From contig NZ_SMBY01000003.1 in the NCBI RefSeq assembly GCF_004342665.1, positions 124,001 through 188,000 of the forward strand: a stretch of DNA of 64,000 nt, read 5' to 3'. The notes beneath the pieces were generated by a model. That model was not told the origin of the DNA and ran no database searches. It saw only the letters and a program-made list of their open reading frames with translations. Shown piece after piece: positions 8,139 to 17,349 of this stretch (positions are counted from its first letter, which is position 1; each line of letters opens with the position of its first letter). Made by a program: the position numbers and the translations under genes. The stretch is from Samsonia erythrinae. Lineage in GTDB: Bacteria; Pseudomonadota; Gammaproteobacteria; Enterobacterales; Enterobacteriaceae.

Positions 8139-8861
8139 TTAAACATCGTTGACTAATTTCACGCGCAGACGCTTTATCGCCTGACTATGCAGTTGACTAA
8201 CCCTCGACTCTCCAACTTCCAGAACGGCGCCGATCTCTTTCAAGTTCAGCTCTTCCTGGTAGTACAGCGTCAACACAAGCTTCTCACGCTCTGGCAGGTT
8301 TTCAATCGCATCCATTACACGATGGCGTAAATTCCCTTCCATCAGTTGATGCAATGGATTAGCGTCTTCATTCCCTTCCAATAACGCTTCTGCGCTGTCG
8401 CCATGTTCTTCACGCCACTCATCATAAGAAAAAAGCTGGCTATTGTTCGTGTCCAGCAATATCTGACGATATTCTTCCAGCGTGATATTTAGGACCTGCG
8501 CAACCTCCTGCTCAGTTGGAGTTCGACCCAGTCGCTGTTCAGCCTGCTGCATTGCTTGTGCAACTTCCCGCGCATTACGCCGCACACTCCGAGGAGCCCA
8601 ATCGCGGCTGCGTAATTCATCCAACATCGAACCACGGATCCGCTGAACGGCATACGTCGTAAACGCCGTGCCTTGCAACGAATCGTAACGCTCAACTGCG
8701 CTAAGCAAACCGATACCACCGGCTTGCAGCAAATCGTCAAGCTCGACGCTTGCGGGGAGACGAACTTGTAAACGCAAGGCTTCATGGCGCACTAGCGGAA
8801 CATAGCGCTTCCAAAGGGAATTTTTATCCATTGTGCCTTCGGCGGTATACAAATCGCTCAC
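8139..8861 (-). CDS. fliA: RNA polymerase sigma-28 factor FliA
   Basis: Alternative sigma factor for class III flagellar and chemotaxis genes, 240 residues. Region 2 (LPASVELDDLLQAGGIGLL) and the region 4 helix-turn-helix (LNLKEIGAVLEVGESRVSQLHSQAI) are intact and nearly identical to E. coli FliA. The start is GTG, as in E. coli, confirmed by the conserved LYTAEG. Its anti-sigma factor FlgM is encoded at 42737. At least seven promoters of its type are visible in this window. A -10-like GTCGATAA lies on the minus strand at 8888-8895, but a matching -35 is not clear. Confidence 0.97.
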   Translation of the reverse strand: MSDLYTAEGTMDKNSLWKRYVPLVRHEALRLQVRLPASVELDDLLQAGGIGLLSAVERYDSLQGTAFTTYAVQRIRGSMLDELRSRDWAPRSVRRNAREVAQAMQQAEQRLGRTPTEQEVAQVLNITLEEYRQILLDTNNSQLFSYDEWREEHGDSAEALLEGNEDANPLHQLMEGNLRHRVMDAIENLPEREKLVLTLYYQEELNLKEIGAVLEVGESRVSQLHSQAIKRLRVKLVNDV

Positions 8862-9397
8862 AGTGACAAGTACCTACGATGATAATGTTATCGACACTAT
8901 TATGCGTTTAGGTAGGGTAGCCAATCGCATGAATAGCGTTAAAAAAGAAGGGTTATTCCTGCTATGTGTGGCAGGATTTTGTAAAGAACCGTAGAAGGAG
9001 GACAAGCGCTAACCGTAAACAGCGTTAAAATACAGCAAAGTTGTGATACACCTCTATTTTTAAAATGATTCTACGTTTAATCAAATAAAGCAATAATTTT
9101 ATGCTCCTTCAGGAGGAGCTGGCGAAAGAGCATTCAAACTCGTTCTTAAGGCCATCAGTAAAATGCGCCGACCATTCGCGTCCAGTTCAAATTCACGATA
9201 ATTTCGCCATAAACACTCCGACAACTTTTATCGCGGACTCTCTGAACAAAAAAACTGCCTGAACTTGCAATCTTTTTAAAATGAACTGGCGCATTCTGCG
9301 GAAAGTGGGAGCCGGGAATATTTTATCATGATGGAAAACAAATACATAATGCGATGATCATTTCACAATAACAGCAACGTCCCTTGGGCGCTGGTAA
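8862..9397. other. Intergenic region upstream of fliA, with a possible coding remnant
   Basis: About 540 bases without an intact gene. The fliA promoter must lie here. On the minus strand from 9227 to 9099 a short frame reads WRNYREFELDANGRR...LSPAPPEGA then stop. Other frames upstream also look protein-like (FVQRVRDKSCRSVYGE), suggesting the frameshifted 3' end of a lost gene or a dispersed repeat. I cannot assign a family. Confidence 0.3.
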
Positions 9398-9424
9398 TAA
9401 ACTGCATCAAATTGTTTTCGATAA
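9398..9424 (+). promoter_or_regulatory. Sigma-28 promoter of the GT2-TPR gene
   Basis: -35 TAAACTGC, 11-nt spacer, -10 TTCGATAA. Spacing matches the enterobacterial FliA consensus exactly (TAAAGTTT-N11-GCCGATAA). The start codon is 39 nt further on. This ties the glycosyltransferase to flagellin expression. Confidence 0.65.
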
Positions 9425-9462
9425 TAAATTGATATAGTATTGGAAAATATTAACGCCCTAAA

Positions 9463-10530
9463 ATGTGGTACGCAATGATATCGGTCTGCATGATTGTTAA
9501 AAACGAAGCTCAACACTTACAAGCCACACTCAAAGCTATTGCTAAATACTTTGACGACATCGTCATTGTTGATACCGGTTCGACTGACGATTCAAAAAAA
9601 ATTGCGGGCGAATTTACTGATAAAATTTATGATTTCACATGGGTATCTGATTTTTCCGCCGCACGAAACTATGCCCTGCAATTTGCAAAATATGATTGGG
9701 TGTTAGTTGTTGATGCTGATGAAGAGCTGAATTTTATAGATAAAGACAAACTCGCCACTCAGATCTCCGCCCCACCTACACACGTTGGAACAGTCGAAAT
9801 ACGCAGTATCATCAGCAGCGAAACGCCCGAAGAAACAGACTCGGTTAAAGAACGTATTAGCCGTCTTTTCAATCGTTCACTCTATCACTATCGCGGTATT
9901 GTCCATGAGCAAATATGCAACAAAAAAACGGGTAGTCTTCCGACACGCCGTTTTGACACCTCCTTATCATTTCTTCATGTGGGGTATCAGCATGAGATAT
10001 TAGCGAGTAAAGACAAAATTTCCCGCAATATTAACCTATTAAAAGAAGCAATAAATCATGCGCCCGAAGATCCTTACTGGCATTATCAGTTAGGGAAAAG
10101 TTATTATTTGGGAAAAGATTATGTCATGGCTGCCGGCTGCTTTGAAAACGCCCTGACCTTACAAAAAGGAGCATACCATAATTATAATGACGTGCTCATT
10201 GAATGCTACGGTTATTGCTTGCTCAACACTGCACAATATGAAAAAGCCTTAGATATTATAAAGTATGAGAATGTTTTTACCTCTACCGATTTCATGTTTC
10301 TAAAAGCACTGATACTCATGAACAATGCAGATTTCCAAGGCGCATTAGACACTTTTCAAGTATGTACAAGGATGGAGCCAGGTCGAAAGAAAGGCCTGAA
10401 TACATACAAGGCAAATTATAATATCGCCGTCATCCTCGAATGCTTTGGCATGAAGCCTGAGGCACTGGATTATTATCAACGATGTGGTGATTACCGCCCT
10501 GCGCTTGAGGGGATAAATCGTATTCGATAG
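9463..10530 (+). CDS. Family 2 glycosyltransferase with C-terminal TPR repeats
   Basis: Predicted cytosolic glycosyltransferase of 355 residues. The GT-A domain (about 5-190) shows SVCMIVKNEA, VDTGSTDDS (36-44) and the metal-binding DADEE (84-88). From about residue 195 to 340, TPR-like helices appear (WHYQLGKSYYLGKDY, AAGCFENAL, ALDTFQVCTRMEPG). GT2-TPR proteins often transfer sugar to protein or glycan acceptors, and TPRs could bind flagellin. A start at 9475 (MISVCMIVKNE) is equally possible; neither has a clear ribosome-binding site. A sigma-28 promoter precedes it and fliC is nearby, so flagellin glycosylation is the inferred job. Confidence 0.8.
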   Translation: MWYAMISVCMIVKNEAQHLQATLKAIAKYFDDIVIVDTGSTDDSKKIAGEFTDKIYDFTWVSDFSAARNYALQFAKYDWVLVVDADEELNFIDKDKLATQISAPPTHVGTVEIRSIISSETPEETDSVKERISRLFNRSLYHYRGIVHEQICNKKTGSLPTRRFDTSLSFLHVGYQHEILASKDKISRNINLLKEAINHAPEDPYWHYQLGKSYYLGKDYVMAAGCFENALTLQKGAYHNYNDVLIECYGYCLLNTAQYEKALDIIKYENVFTSTDFMFLKALILMNNADFQGALDTFQVCTRMEPGRKKGLNTYKANYNIAVILECFGMKPEALDYYQRCGDYRPALEGINRIR

Positions 10531-10673
10531 TGTTTTTTAACAATCAGTGATAGCATTACTTTAAATATATTAGCTCAGAGTTGAACTACTGCTAGAGACT
10601 GTAATTCAAACTTTGACCACCTAAGCCCTCATCTTTAATACCGTGGCAATTACACAGTATTATTCATAGAGTC

Positions 10674-10705
10674 GACAGTTACCTATGCAAGAATCAGTAA
10701 CTGTC
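10674..10705. terminator. Possible bidirectional terminator hairpin
   Basis: 9-bp perfect repeat GACAGTTAC/GTAACTGTC with a 14-nt loop, between two convergent genes. T tracts are poor on both sides. Confidence 0.4.
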
Positions 10706-10718
10706 AGACCTAATAAAA

Positions 10719-12194
10719 TCAGTACTCAAAAGAGTCGCCTATCCCCCCCATATTAGCTTGCATAGCTCTTGCTACACATTTTTCATGAAATGTTGTAGGT
10801 GCTTTCTCTAATAAGATCCGCATAAATGCTGCATTACTCTCCTGGCATTCTGATAAATTAATATCCAGAAAACAAGACTCTTTCATTATGAATTTATACT
10901 CAAACCAACCTAAATACCAAAACCACTCTGTATAATATATCCACGAGTTAACATTCATTGCTCTTATATGAGTTGGATCCTGCCATGCTGTAACAGATTT
11001 TTCATAAGGGACTTCAATAAAAAAGCAGCCGCCAACTTTTAGAAGATCAAGACAGTTACTCATCATTCTAACAAGATTAGGCACATGCTCCAGAACATTA
11101 TTTGCATATATAAAATCATACGATTCTTTTCTTATGATTACATCACCAAGAAAAGGGGACTTTAATCTTACAGGCCAAGAGTGCTCACCACTCAAGTCTA
11201 AAATAACATCTGGCAATGTTTCTTCAGAAATATCTATATTAATCCACCCTGTTCTATAGTCTTTCCCTGAACCTATATGTATTTTATTTATTTTATCAGA
11301 AAAATTACTTAATTTTTTTTGACTAACAATCCCTTCCGCAACCCTTATAATTTCCTTATAAGAATCAAATTGACATTTTGATTTAAAATTTTCAAGCTTA
11401 GCATAACCCTCCGAATAAAATTCTTTAGTTTTCATTTTATTTGTAAAGAAATCAAGCAACTCATCCTTTTTGAGGAAAAACACACTATCATTATAATAAG
11501 GTGGAATACTTTCATTATCATCAAGCAAAGAAATAAATGGAGTACCGATAGACAAACAGTTAAAAGCTCGCGCCTCCTCAAAAATGGCAGAATCATAATA
11601 GTGACAATTAAATACGCACTTTGAATTTCGTATAAAAAAATCTCTTTCAGGTCCATATAATGGACTACTAAAAGTACTTACACTGACACCAGCAGATTCA
11701 ATAAGGTCTAATATTTTCTTTCTTTTTTCATTCATTGCCCCAATAAATAAAACGTCAATTTCTCTTTCTTCAATAGGAAGAAATTCTTTTCTTAAATACG
11801 GAGCATACCCTAAAGGAGCATAGATCACATCGTAAAGACTCTCATCATATTCTTTTATATTAGCTTTATTGTAATCTATAAATTGGGCCTTCTTTTGTAA
11901 TTCTTTATATTCATTTCCAACATGAGATACATCCCTTGATAGATTCTCAAGATTTACAAATAGGCTGCAATAGTTTTCCCAACCAGTAGGAATTATATCA
12001 TTCGCGCCAAAAATAATATTTATAGAATCATACTTTAGCCTGTTTTTAGTGATGGTAACTATCTTCCCTAAGTTCTCAAACTGATATTTATAAAATAAAG
12101 CAACATCTAAAAATGCCAAAAAATGAGGGTTGGCCACACTAGAACTGCTCATTTTTTGCATCAATACTATATTGACTGCTATATTATAGCTCAT
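10719..12194 (-). CDS. Glycosyltransferase-like and SAM methyltransferase fusion protein
   Basis: A 491-residue protein with two parts. The N-terminal region (about 20-290) resembles the GT-B type 'glycosyltransferase family protein 1-like' fold: VLFIGAMNEKRKKIL (148-162) and FEEARAFNCLSIGTPFI (205-221) fit a nucleotide-sugar-binding C-terminal lobe. The C-terminal region (about 303-450) is a class I methyltransferase: IHIGSGKDYRTGWINIDI (305-322) as motif I and YANNVLEHV (363-371) before the motif IV region. It may add and cap (methylate) a sugar. The gene is markedly AT-rich with many AAA/ATT codons, unlike its neighbours, which suggests horizontal transfer. It lies between the other two modification genes; a role in flagellin glycan synthesis is inferred from position. 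Confidence 0.7.
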   Translation of the reverse strand: MSYNIAVNIVLMQKMSSSSVANPHFLAFLDVALFYKYQFENLGKIVTITKNRLKYDSINIIFGANDIIPTGWENYCSLFVNLENLSRDVSHVGNEYKELQKKAQFIDYNKANIKEYDESLYDVIYAPLGYAPYLRKEFLPIEEREIDVLFIGAMNEKRKKILDLIESAGVSVSTFSSPLYGPERDFFIRNSKCVFNCHYYDSAIFEEARAFNCLSIGTPFISLLDDNESIPPYYNDSVFFLKKDELLDFFTNKMKTKEFYSEGYAKLENFKSKCQFDSYKEIIRVAEGIVSQKKLSNFSDKINKIHIGSGKDYRTGWINIDISEETLPDVILDLSGEHSWPVRLKSPFLGDVIIRKESYDFIYANNVLEHVPNLVRMMSNCLDLLKVGGCFFIEVPYEKSVTAWQDPTHIRAMNVNSWIYYTEWFWYLGWFEYKFIMKESCFLDINLSECQESNAAFMRILLEKAPTTFHEKCVARAMQANMGGIGDSFEY

Positions 12195-12385
12195 AATCCG
12201 AACACCTCACTTTAGATTGATTAGACTTTTATATTTTTATAAAACATTCAAAATTTAAAATTAAAAAACACTATAATCGCATGCATCCAATGCCTTTAAT
12301 TACCTACTCTGATTATGATATCCATAGTGAAACTGTTATACACAAAATAGTATCCATGGTAGACATACCAGATATAAGAGGACTT

Positions 12386-15300
12386 TTATCGCGGTAACCA
12401 TGCATGCAACCAATCATTTAATCCGTTTCCTTCCAACATCCAATGAGATAAAACAGCTTCACGCAATTCATCGCCTAACCTAGCAGCCTCATCCATATCT
12501 GCCAGATGAGAACGAATTGCTTCCATCCAATCTTTAAAACGATTGTTGACGAGTGTTACAGGCAACCCACACCGATAAGGTTCTATATCCGTACAAATAA
12601 CAGGAACACCACATGCACCTAATTCTAATAATCGTAGGTTGCTTTTACACACGTTGAACTGGTTATACTCTAACGGGACCAATGCCAAATCTAGATTTAA
12701 GCTCGCTGTTTTTTGTGGATAAAATTCTATCGGTACACCAGCATGAAATTCACATTTAACACCTTCAGGTTTCATTCCCATAAATACCCATTCAACTTTA
12801 TTTTCCAAGGCTTTCATCACAGGCCGCAAAATATCTAGATCTCCAGAATGACTACTTCCCCCGGCCCAGCCAATACGTATTTTCTTTCCAACTCGACGCT
12901 GACTACGCAAGTGCCGCCACCAGAGGGGATTCAATCGATTCTGAGCAATACGAATATCTGAATGAAACTTAGAAAGCTCTTCAGCCAACGGAACTGTTGA
13001 TACTACGAGCCAGTCAGCTACTTCTATACAGCGGCGCAATCCGCCAATAACCGATTGAGAAAAATCCTTTCTATGTATTGATCTTACAGGAATGTTGGAT
13101 AAAAAGTCGTCATACTCAAGTACAATTTGAGATTGTGTGTACTTCTTATATTTTTTTATATACTCAGAAATACTTTTAGTCACAGCTCTCTGTACAACAG
13201 TAACATCAGGTTCGATGCGTTTTAGATCCACTACCCCCGATAAAGATGAAATTAGCCCACCGTCAATATGAAACTCGCGCTCTAACGCTTTGAACGGATG
13301 TATAACGCGATAATGTCCGCATCCGAACCAATCGGCATGCATCCCGACTACAACAGGTAAAGGACGCCCAGGCAAGGGCGGCTGGCAGCGAACCATTTCA
13401 GATCCCAGTGAAAACCCAGGAGCAAGTTTGCTATAGGAAGGATGATAGAAAGGATCATTTACTAGTTGAGGCAACCATTCCTGATATAACGCTTCCACAT
13501 CTGACGGTTGCGGAGTTGGTGCCAAATCAAATTTTTTCAATAAGCGAGAGGCACCACCCAAGTGCATTACTCTTGCCTCTGGAGTCCAAACTACCAAATA
13601 CCCTTGCTGACGGGCTTTGATACCAAGATCAACATCACCAAAATACACTGGAAAGCATTCTGCGTTATATCCTCCCAGCTCATCAAACACCTCACGACGC
13701 ATCATCATGCAGGAAGCACTGACAGCACTGACATTGTGAGTTGTACACAAGCGGTTCATATAACCAGATGTGGATGAGGATAGCCCCTGAAACAGGATTC
13801 CTGAGTGGTCATTTAAACCTAGTGCAATACCACCATGTTGAATCCTGCCATCAATAAATTCCAGTCTAGCTCCGACAATACCGACTTCTGGCCGTAAGGC
13901 ATGCGATAACATATTGTCCAACCACTGACCATCGATAATTTCGGTGTCGTTATTAAGGAATAGTAAAACATCACCTCTGGCCTGTTCCGCTGCATAATTA
14001 TTAATGGCGGAAAAATTGAAAGGGTGAGGCCAGTTCAAGATTTTGACATTATGTAAAGACATATCAGCTAACTGAGATAGGTACTGGCACGCATCAGATT
14101 CTGTAGAGTTGTTGTTCATGATCAACAATTCATATCGTGTGTAACATGTTTTCTCCATCAGTGTTTCAATGCATCGACTCAATAGCGGTAAATTATCTCG
14201 TGTAGGGATAATAATAGAAACTAAAGGTTGAACATCATGCTGGTAATTTATATTGAAAATGCCTTGTTTTTTTCCTTCAACAATTGAGGCAGAAACATGG
14301 CAGCGCTGCAAGTGCTGTTGTAAAACTTTCGGATAATACAATAAAACAGTATCGCTACTGGCCCATTCAAGCAATCCTTGAGTCGTATAAATAACTACTT
14401 CTGGTATATGCCCTATCGCCTGAGGCCCATCTTTCTCAATCAGTTGAAATACAATATCTAAAGTTCCCAACACCTGATATTCGGTACATATTCCTTCAAG
14501 CTCTCGAATACATTGGACATCAACCGCCAGATTTCGGCCAATATAGGGATAGCTGCGTAACATATCAATATTACATTCAGGTTTTAGCATCAAATTTTGT
14601 ACATTGCCATCAACCAATAGTGCTTCATCAAAGTAAAAAGCTTTTGCCGTAGGAAAACGCAAACGATATTCCGCCAGTAGTAATATCATGTGTGGAAATA
14701 ACCGATCACCTGCCATAAGCACAAGCAAAAAAGAAGCTGAACATTGTGTGGATATCTGATTTAAAACTCTCGTAACCCCTTTAGGATCAGATAACCAGAC
14801 AACACCGTCTCTCTCTTTTTTATCTGCTGGGTGGCAAGTAACGACATAGGTTTCTTCCGCTCTACATAACTGCCCTTGAAGACTCTCAAGCGACGCAGAG
14901 ATAGCCTGTTCATCTACATGATGCTCATTTTCATCAATCACAACAACCGCAATTCTTCCTAACTCTGGTGTGTTATGGATATATGCCTGTAATAAAGCAC
15001 TGCGTGCAGGTGTAATTTGTCGCTCGCTCAGCCAACTTTCCAATGAATAAACCGGTTTAACCTTATCCCGCAAGGTCAAATTATGCAGTTCTAAATATTG
15101 TAGTTCCTGCTCGCTTATTGTTTTAAGTTCTTTTGGAGGCAGAATTGATAGCAACTGTTTCAAGCAGAAAGACATTCTCCAATGCGTTTCAAAAAAAGCC
15201 AAGCGTTGAGAGACATAGTTTGCTGCTTGAATATATCCTTTTATCAATTCATCTACGAGCTCTGAAGTCGTGAGCTCTAGGAATTTAACATTCTCATTTC

Positions 15301-16081
15301 TAAAGGTACTATTTTCTAATGTTTCAGAACAGATATAACCTAGGAAGTTCTGTTCCTCCCTGTATAAATATACTGGAACACCAGCGCAAAGAGCATACCG
15401 AGCCATTCTTCCTGTTGCAACTACTGCATCATATTTTTGGAAAATATCCGGTTGCCGTACCACTTGCTCTTGATTTACAAGCTCACAATTCACCCCAACC
15501 TTTTCCAAAGCTTCCGGCAACGCATTCAGAATAGAATTCAAATCATTACAGATGATAAGTATATTTTTCAGTCCTTGCTCTAAAGGAGTATGGACAGTAC
15601 GAAAGTGTTTATCCGGTATAGGTGAAGGAAATACTGAACAAAGAGAGGATGTTATACCGTTTTCATGCAAAAAAGAAGAAAGCCGTCTAATTGTCACCAA
15701 CGAAAGATCTGCCAAACGATTTTCAAAATAGATATTGGCAGGCATTTCTTCATTACTTTTCAACGACTGATGGTCAATAACCAAATTGGTATGTATTCCA
15801 TCATTCAATAATCGTCTCAGTATGCTACTATTCGCCGAAGTATACTGCAACCACAGTAACTCATAGTCATTAGAAAAGTCATATTCTTTATCATCAGTAA
15901 TGAAAATCATTTCCCCATTATAACGATTTTCCACCTCAGCCTTTATTTCATGACTGTATTGATGACAAAAAACATCAACTTCCCAACCCAGTTCAATAAA
16001 TGCTCCTATGAGGTCCAACGTTGCCAATGTTTCATCACAATAATCTGTTAGCTGGATCGTACTTATAAAAATACTGGGCAT
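12386..16081 (-). CDS. Very large multidomain glycosyltransferase
   Basis: 1231 residues, with no signal peptide or obvious membrane helix. Four parts can be seen. Residues 1-320 resemble a GT-B lobe. Residues 375-600 resemble a GT2 domain whose usual acidic site is replaced by MAGDR (456-460). Residues 621-850 form a complete GT2 domain with VSIIIPTRDN (621-630), FLNNDTE (708-714) and FPVYFGDVDLGIKARQQG (810-827). Residues 905-1231 resemble a GT-B glycosyltransferase, with IGWAGGSSHSGD and LLELGACGVPVICTD. Tandem GT2 proteins of this kind build O-antigen-like or flagellin glycans. It lies just downstream of fliC on the same strand, past a strong terminator, so flagellin O-glycan assembly is a reasonable inference. 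GC content is intermediate. Confidence 0.75.
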   Translation of the reverse strand: MPSIFISTIQLTDYCDETLATLDLIGAFIELGWEVDVFCHQYSHEIKAEVENRYNGEMIFITDDKEYDFSNDYELLWLQYTSANSSILRRLLNDGIHTNLVIDHQSLKSNEEMPANIYFENRLADLSLVTIRRLSSFLHENGITSSLCSVFPSPIPDKHFRTVHTPLEQGLKNILIICNDLNSILNALPEALEKVGVNCELVNQEQVVRQPDIFQKYDAVVATGRMARYALCAGVPVYLYREEQNFLGYICSETLENSTFRNENVKFLELTTSELVDELIKGYIQAANYVSQRLAFFETHWRMSFCLKQLLSILPPKELKTISEQELQYLELHNLTLRDKVKPVYSLESWLSERQITPARSALLQAYIHNTPELGRIAVVVIDENEHHVDEQAISASLESLQGQLCRAEETYVVTCHPADKKERDGVVWLSDPKGVTRVLNQISTQCSASFLLVLMAGDRLFPHMILLLAEYRLRFPTAKAFYFDEALLVDGNVQNLMLKPECNIDMLRSYPYIGRNLAVDVQCIRELEGICTEYQVLGTLDIVFQLIEKDGPQAIGHIPEVVIYTTQGLLEWASSDTVLLYYPKVLQQHLQRCHVSASIVEGKKQGIFNINYQHDVQPLVSIIIPTRDNLPLLSRCIETLMEKTCYTRYELLIMNNNSTESDACQYLSQLADMSLHNVKILNWPHPFNFSAINNYAAEQARGDVLLFLNNDTEIIDGQWLDNMLSHALRPEVGIVGARLEFIDGRIQHGGIALGLNDHSGILFQGLSSSTSGYMNRLCTTHNVSAVSASCMMMRREVFDELGGYNAECFPVYFGDVDLGIKARQQGYLVVWTPEARVMHLGGASRLLKKFDLAPTPQPSDVEALYQEWLPQLVNDPFYHPSYSKLAPGFSLGSEMVRCQPPLPGRPLPVVVGMHADWFGCGHYRVIHPFKALEREFHIDGGLISSLSGVVDLKRIEPDVTVVQRAVTKSISEYIKKYKKYTQSQIVLEYDDFLSNIPVRSIHRKDFSQSVIGGLRRCIEVADWLVVSTVPLAEELSKFHSDIRIAQNRLNPLWWRHLRSQRRVGKKIRIGWAGGSSHSGDLDILRPVMKALENKVEWVFMGMKPEGVKCEFHAGVPIEFYPQKTASLNLDLALVPLEYNQFNVCKSNLRLLELGACGVPVICTDIEPYRCGLPVTLVNNRFKDWMEAIRSHLADMDEAARLGDELREAVLSHWMLEGNGLNDWLHAWLPR

Positions 16082-16184
16082 AATGGGGAACCTAAGTAAA
16101 AAAATGATGATGCTAGCTTACTAAAATAAAAAGAGTAATGATGAGCTAAAAAACGTGCAAGGTTTGCGGTTAACCCTACAATAG

Positions 16185-16207
16185 AAAAAACCCGGCGTGA
16201 AGCCGGG
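16185..16207 (-). terminator. Intrinsic terminator after fliC
   Basis: On the minus strand, CCCGGC-TTCAC-GCCGGG is followed by six T. It separates fliC from the 1231-residue glycosyltransferase gene. Confidence 0.9.
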
Positions 16208-16230
16208 CTGAAAGATTTGTTCGTTGAAGC

Positions 16231-17079
16231 TTAACGCAGCAGAGACAAAACGGTCTGTGGAACCTGGTTAGCCTGAGACAATACGGACGTACCCGCCTGT
16301 TGCAGAATCTGCGCTCGGCTCATGTTGGACACTTCCGTCGCATAGTCGGCATCTTCGATACGGCTACGGGCGGACGACAGATTGTTTACCGAGTTATTCA
16401 GATTAGTAACTGTAGATTCAAAACGGTTTTGAATCGCACCCAAGTTACTACGTGCTGTATCAACTGCAGCCAGTGCAGTATCAACTGCATCGATCAGAGC
16501 CTGAGAACCAGAAGCAGAGCTAACGCCGCTGATGGCACCAGATACGCCGCTCATAGTCGCGCCAGAAGAAGTAGCATCAATCAGAGATGCGCTTGTAATA
16601 GTGATAGATTCAGTATCACCACTGTTCGCACCAACCTGAATCTGAATACCGCCACTTGCCGTACCATTCAGCAGGGAGGTACCATTAAATTTGGAAGAAC
16701 CAGCAACACGGTCGATTTCCTCCATACGCGCGGTCATTTCAGTTTCGATTGATTGACGGTCAGTCGAAGTGTTAGTGTCGTTAGCTGCCTGTACCGCCAG
16801 TTCACGGATACGTTGCAGGTTGTTGTTGATTTCACTCAAGCTGCCTTCGGCAGTCTGAGCCAGAGAGATACCGTCGTTGGCGTTACGCGCCGCCTGAGTC
16901 ATCCCTTTAACCTGCGCAGTCATACGGTTAGCAATCGCCTGACCAGCAGCATCATCTTTTGCGCTGTTGATACGCAGACCAGAAGACAGACGTTCAATCG
17001 CAGTACCCAGAGAAGATTGAGATTTGTTCAGGTTGTTCTGGGTAACCAGAGACATAGTATTAGTATTAATTACTGCCAT
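16231..17079 (-). CDS. fliC: Flagellin FliC
   Basis: Filament subunit of 282 residues, exported through the flagellar type III apparatus and polymerised outside the cell. The N-terminal D0/D1 ([20 protein letters not shown]) and the C-terminal D1/D0 (ending [11 protein letters not shown]) are conserved. The central variable domain is short compared with the roughly 500-residue E. coli protein. Residues about 154-192 are very rich in Ser, Thr, Gly and Ala, a likely O-glycosylation surface. Residues 29-50 cover the flg22 region recognised by plants, with SAKDDAAG intact. A sigma-28 promoter lies upstream. Glycosyltransferase genes are adjacent. Confidence 0.97.
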   Translation of the reverse strand: MAVINTNTMSLVTQNNLNKSQSSLGTAIERLSSGLRINSAKDDAAGQAIANRMTAQVKGMTQAARNANDGISLAQTAEGSLSEINNNLQRIRELAVQAANDTNTSTDRQSIETEMTARMEEIDRVAGSSKFNGTSLLNGTASGGIQIQVGANSGDTESITITSASLIDATSSGATMSGVSGAISGVSSASGSQALIDAVDTALAAVDTARSNLGAIQNRFESTVTNLNNSVNNLSSARSRIEDADYATEVSNMSRAQILQQAGTSVLSQANQVPQTVLSLLR

Positions 17080-17149
17080 AATAGCGATTCCTTAATCAGT
17101 AAGTGTCAGTTTCGGGTTAGACCCACGGGTTCATCCCCGTCGCTAACAT

Positions 17150-17176
17150 TTATCGGAACGCTTTTCGGAAGCTTTA
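17150..17176 (-). promoter_or_regulatory. Sigma-28 promoter of fliC
   Basis: Minus strand -35 TAAAGCTT, 11-nt spacer, -10 TCCGATAA; close to consensus and about 70 nt upstream of the fliC ATG. Confidence 0.9.
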
Positions 17177-17280
17177 ATTTTTTTTTACCTAAATCCACTT
17201 TTTATTACCCGAATAACAATAATGATGAATTCCCGTAGCCTGTTGGCATTCCAACGCTAAATAGCGCGTATTTTTAATGT

Positions 17281-17307
17281 TAAACTTATTTATTGTTCGG
17301 CCGATAA
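17281..17307 (+). promoter_or_regulatory. Sigma-28 promoter of fliDST
   Basis: -35 TAAACTTA, 11-nt spacer, perfect -10 GCCGATAA, 42 nt before the fliD ATG. Confidence 0.9.
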
Positions 17308-17349
17308 CGCTGTTATAGACCACTGAACTCTGAATAAAAGGATTCGATC

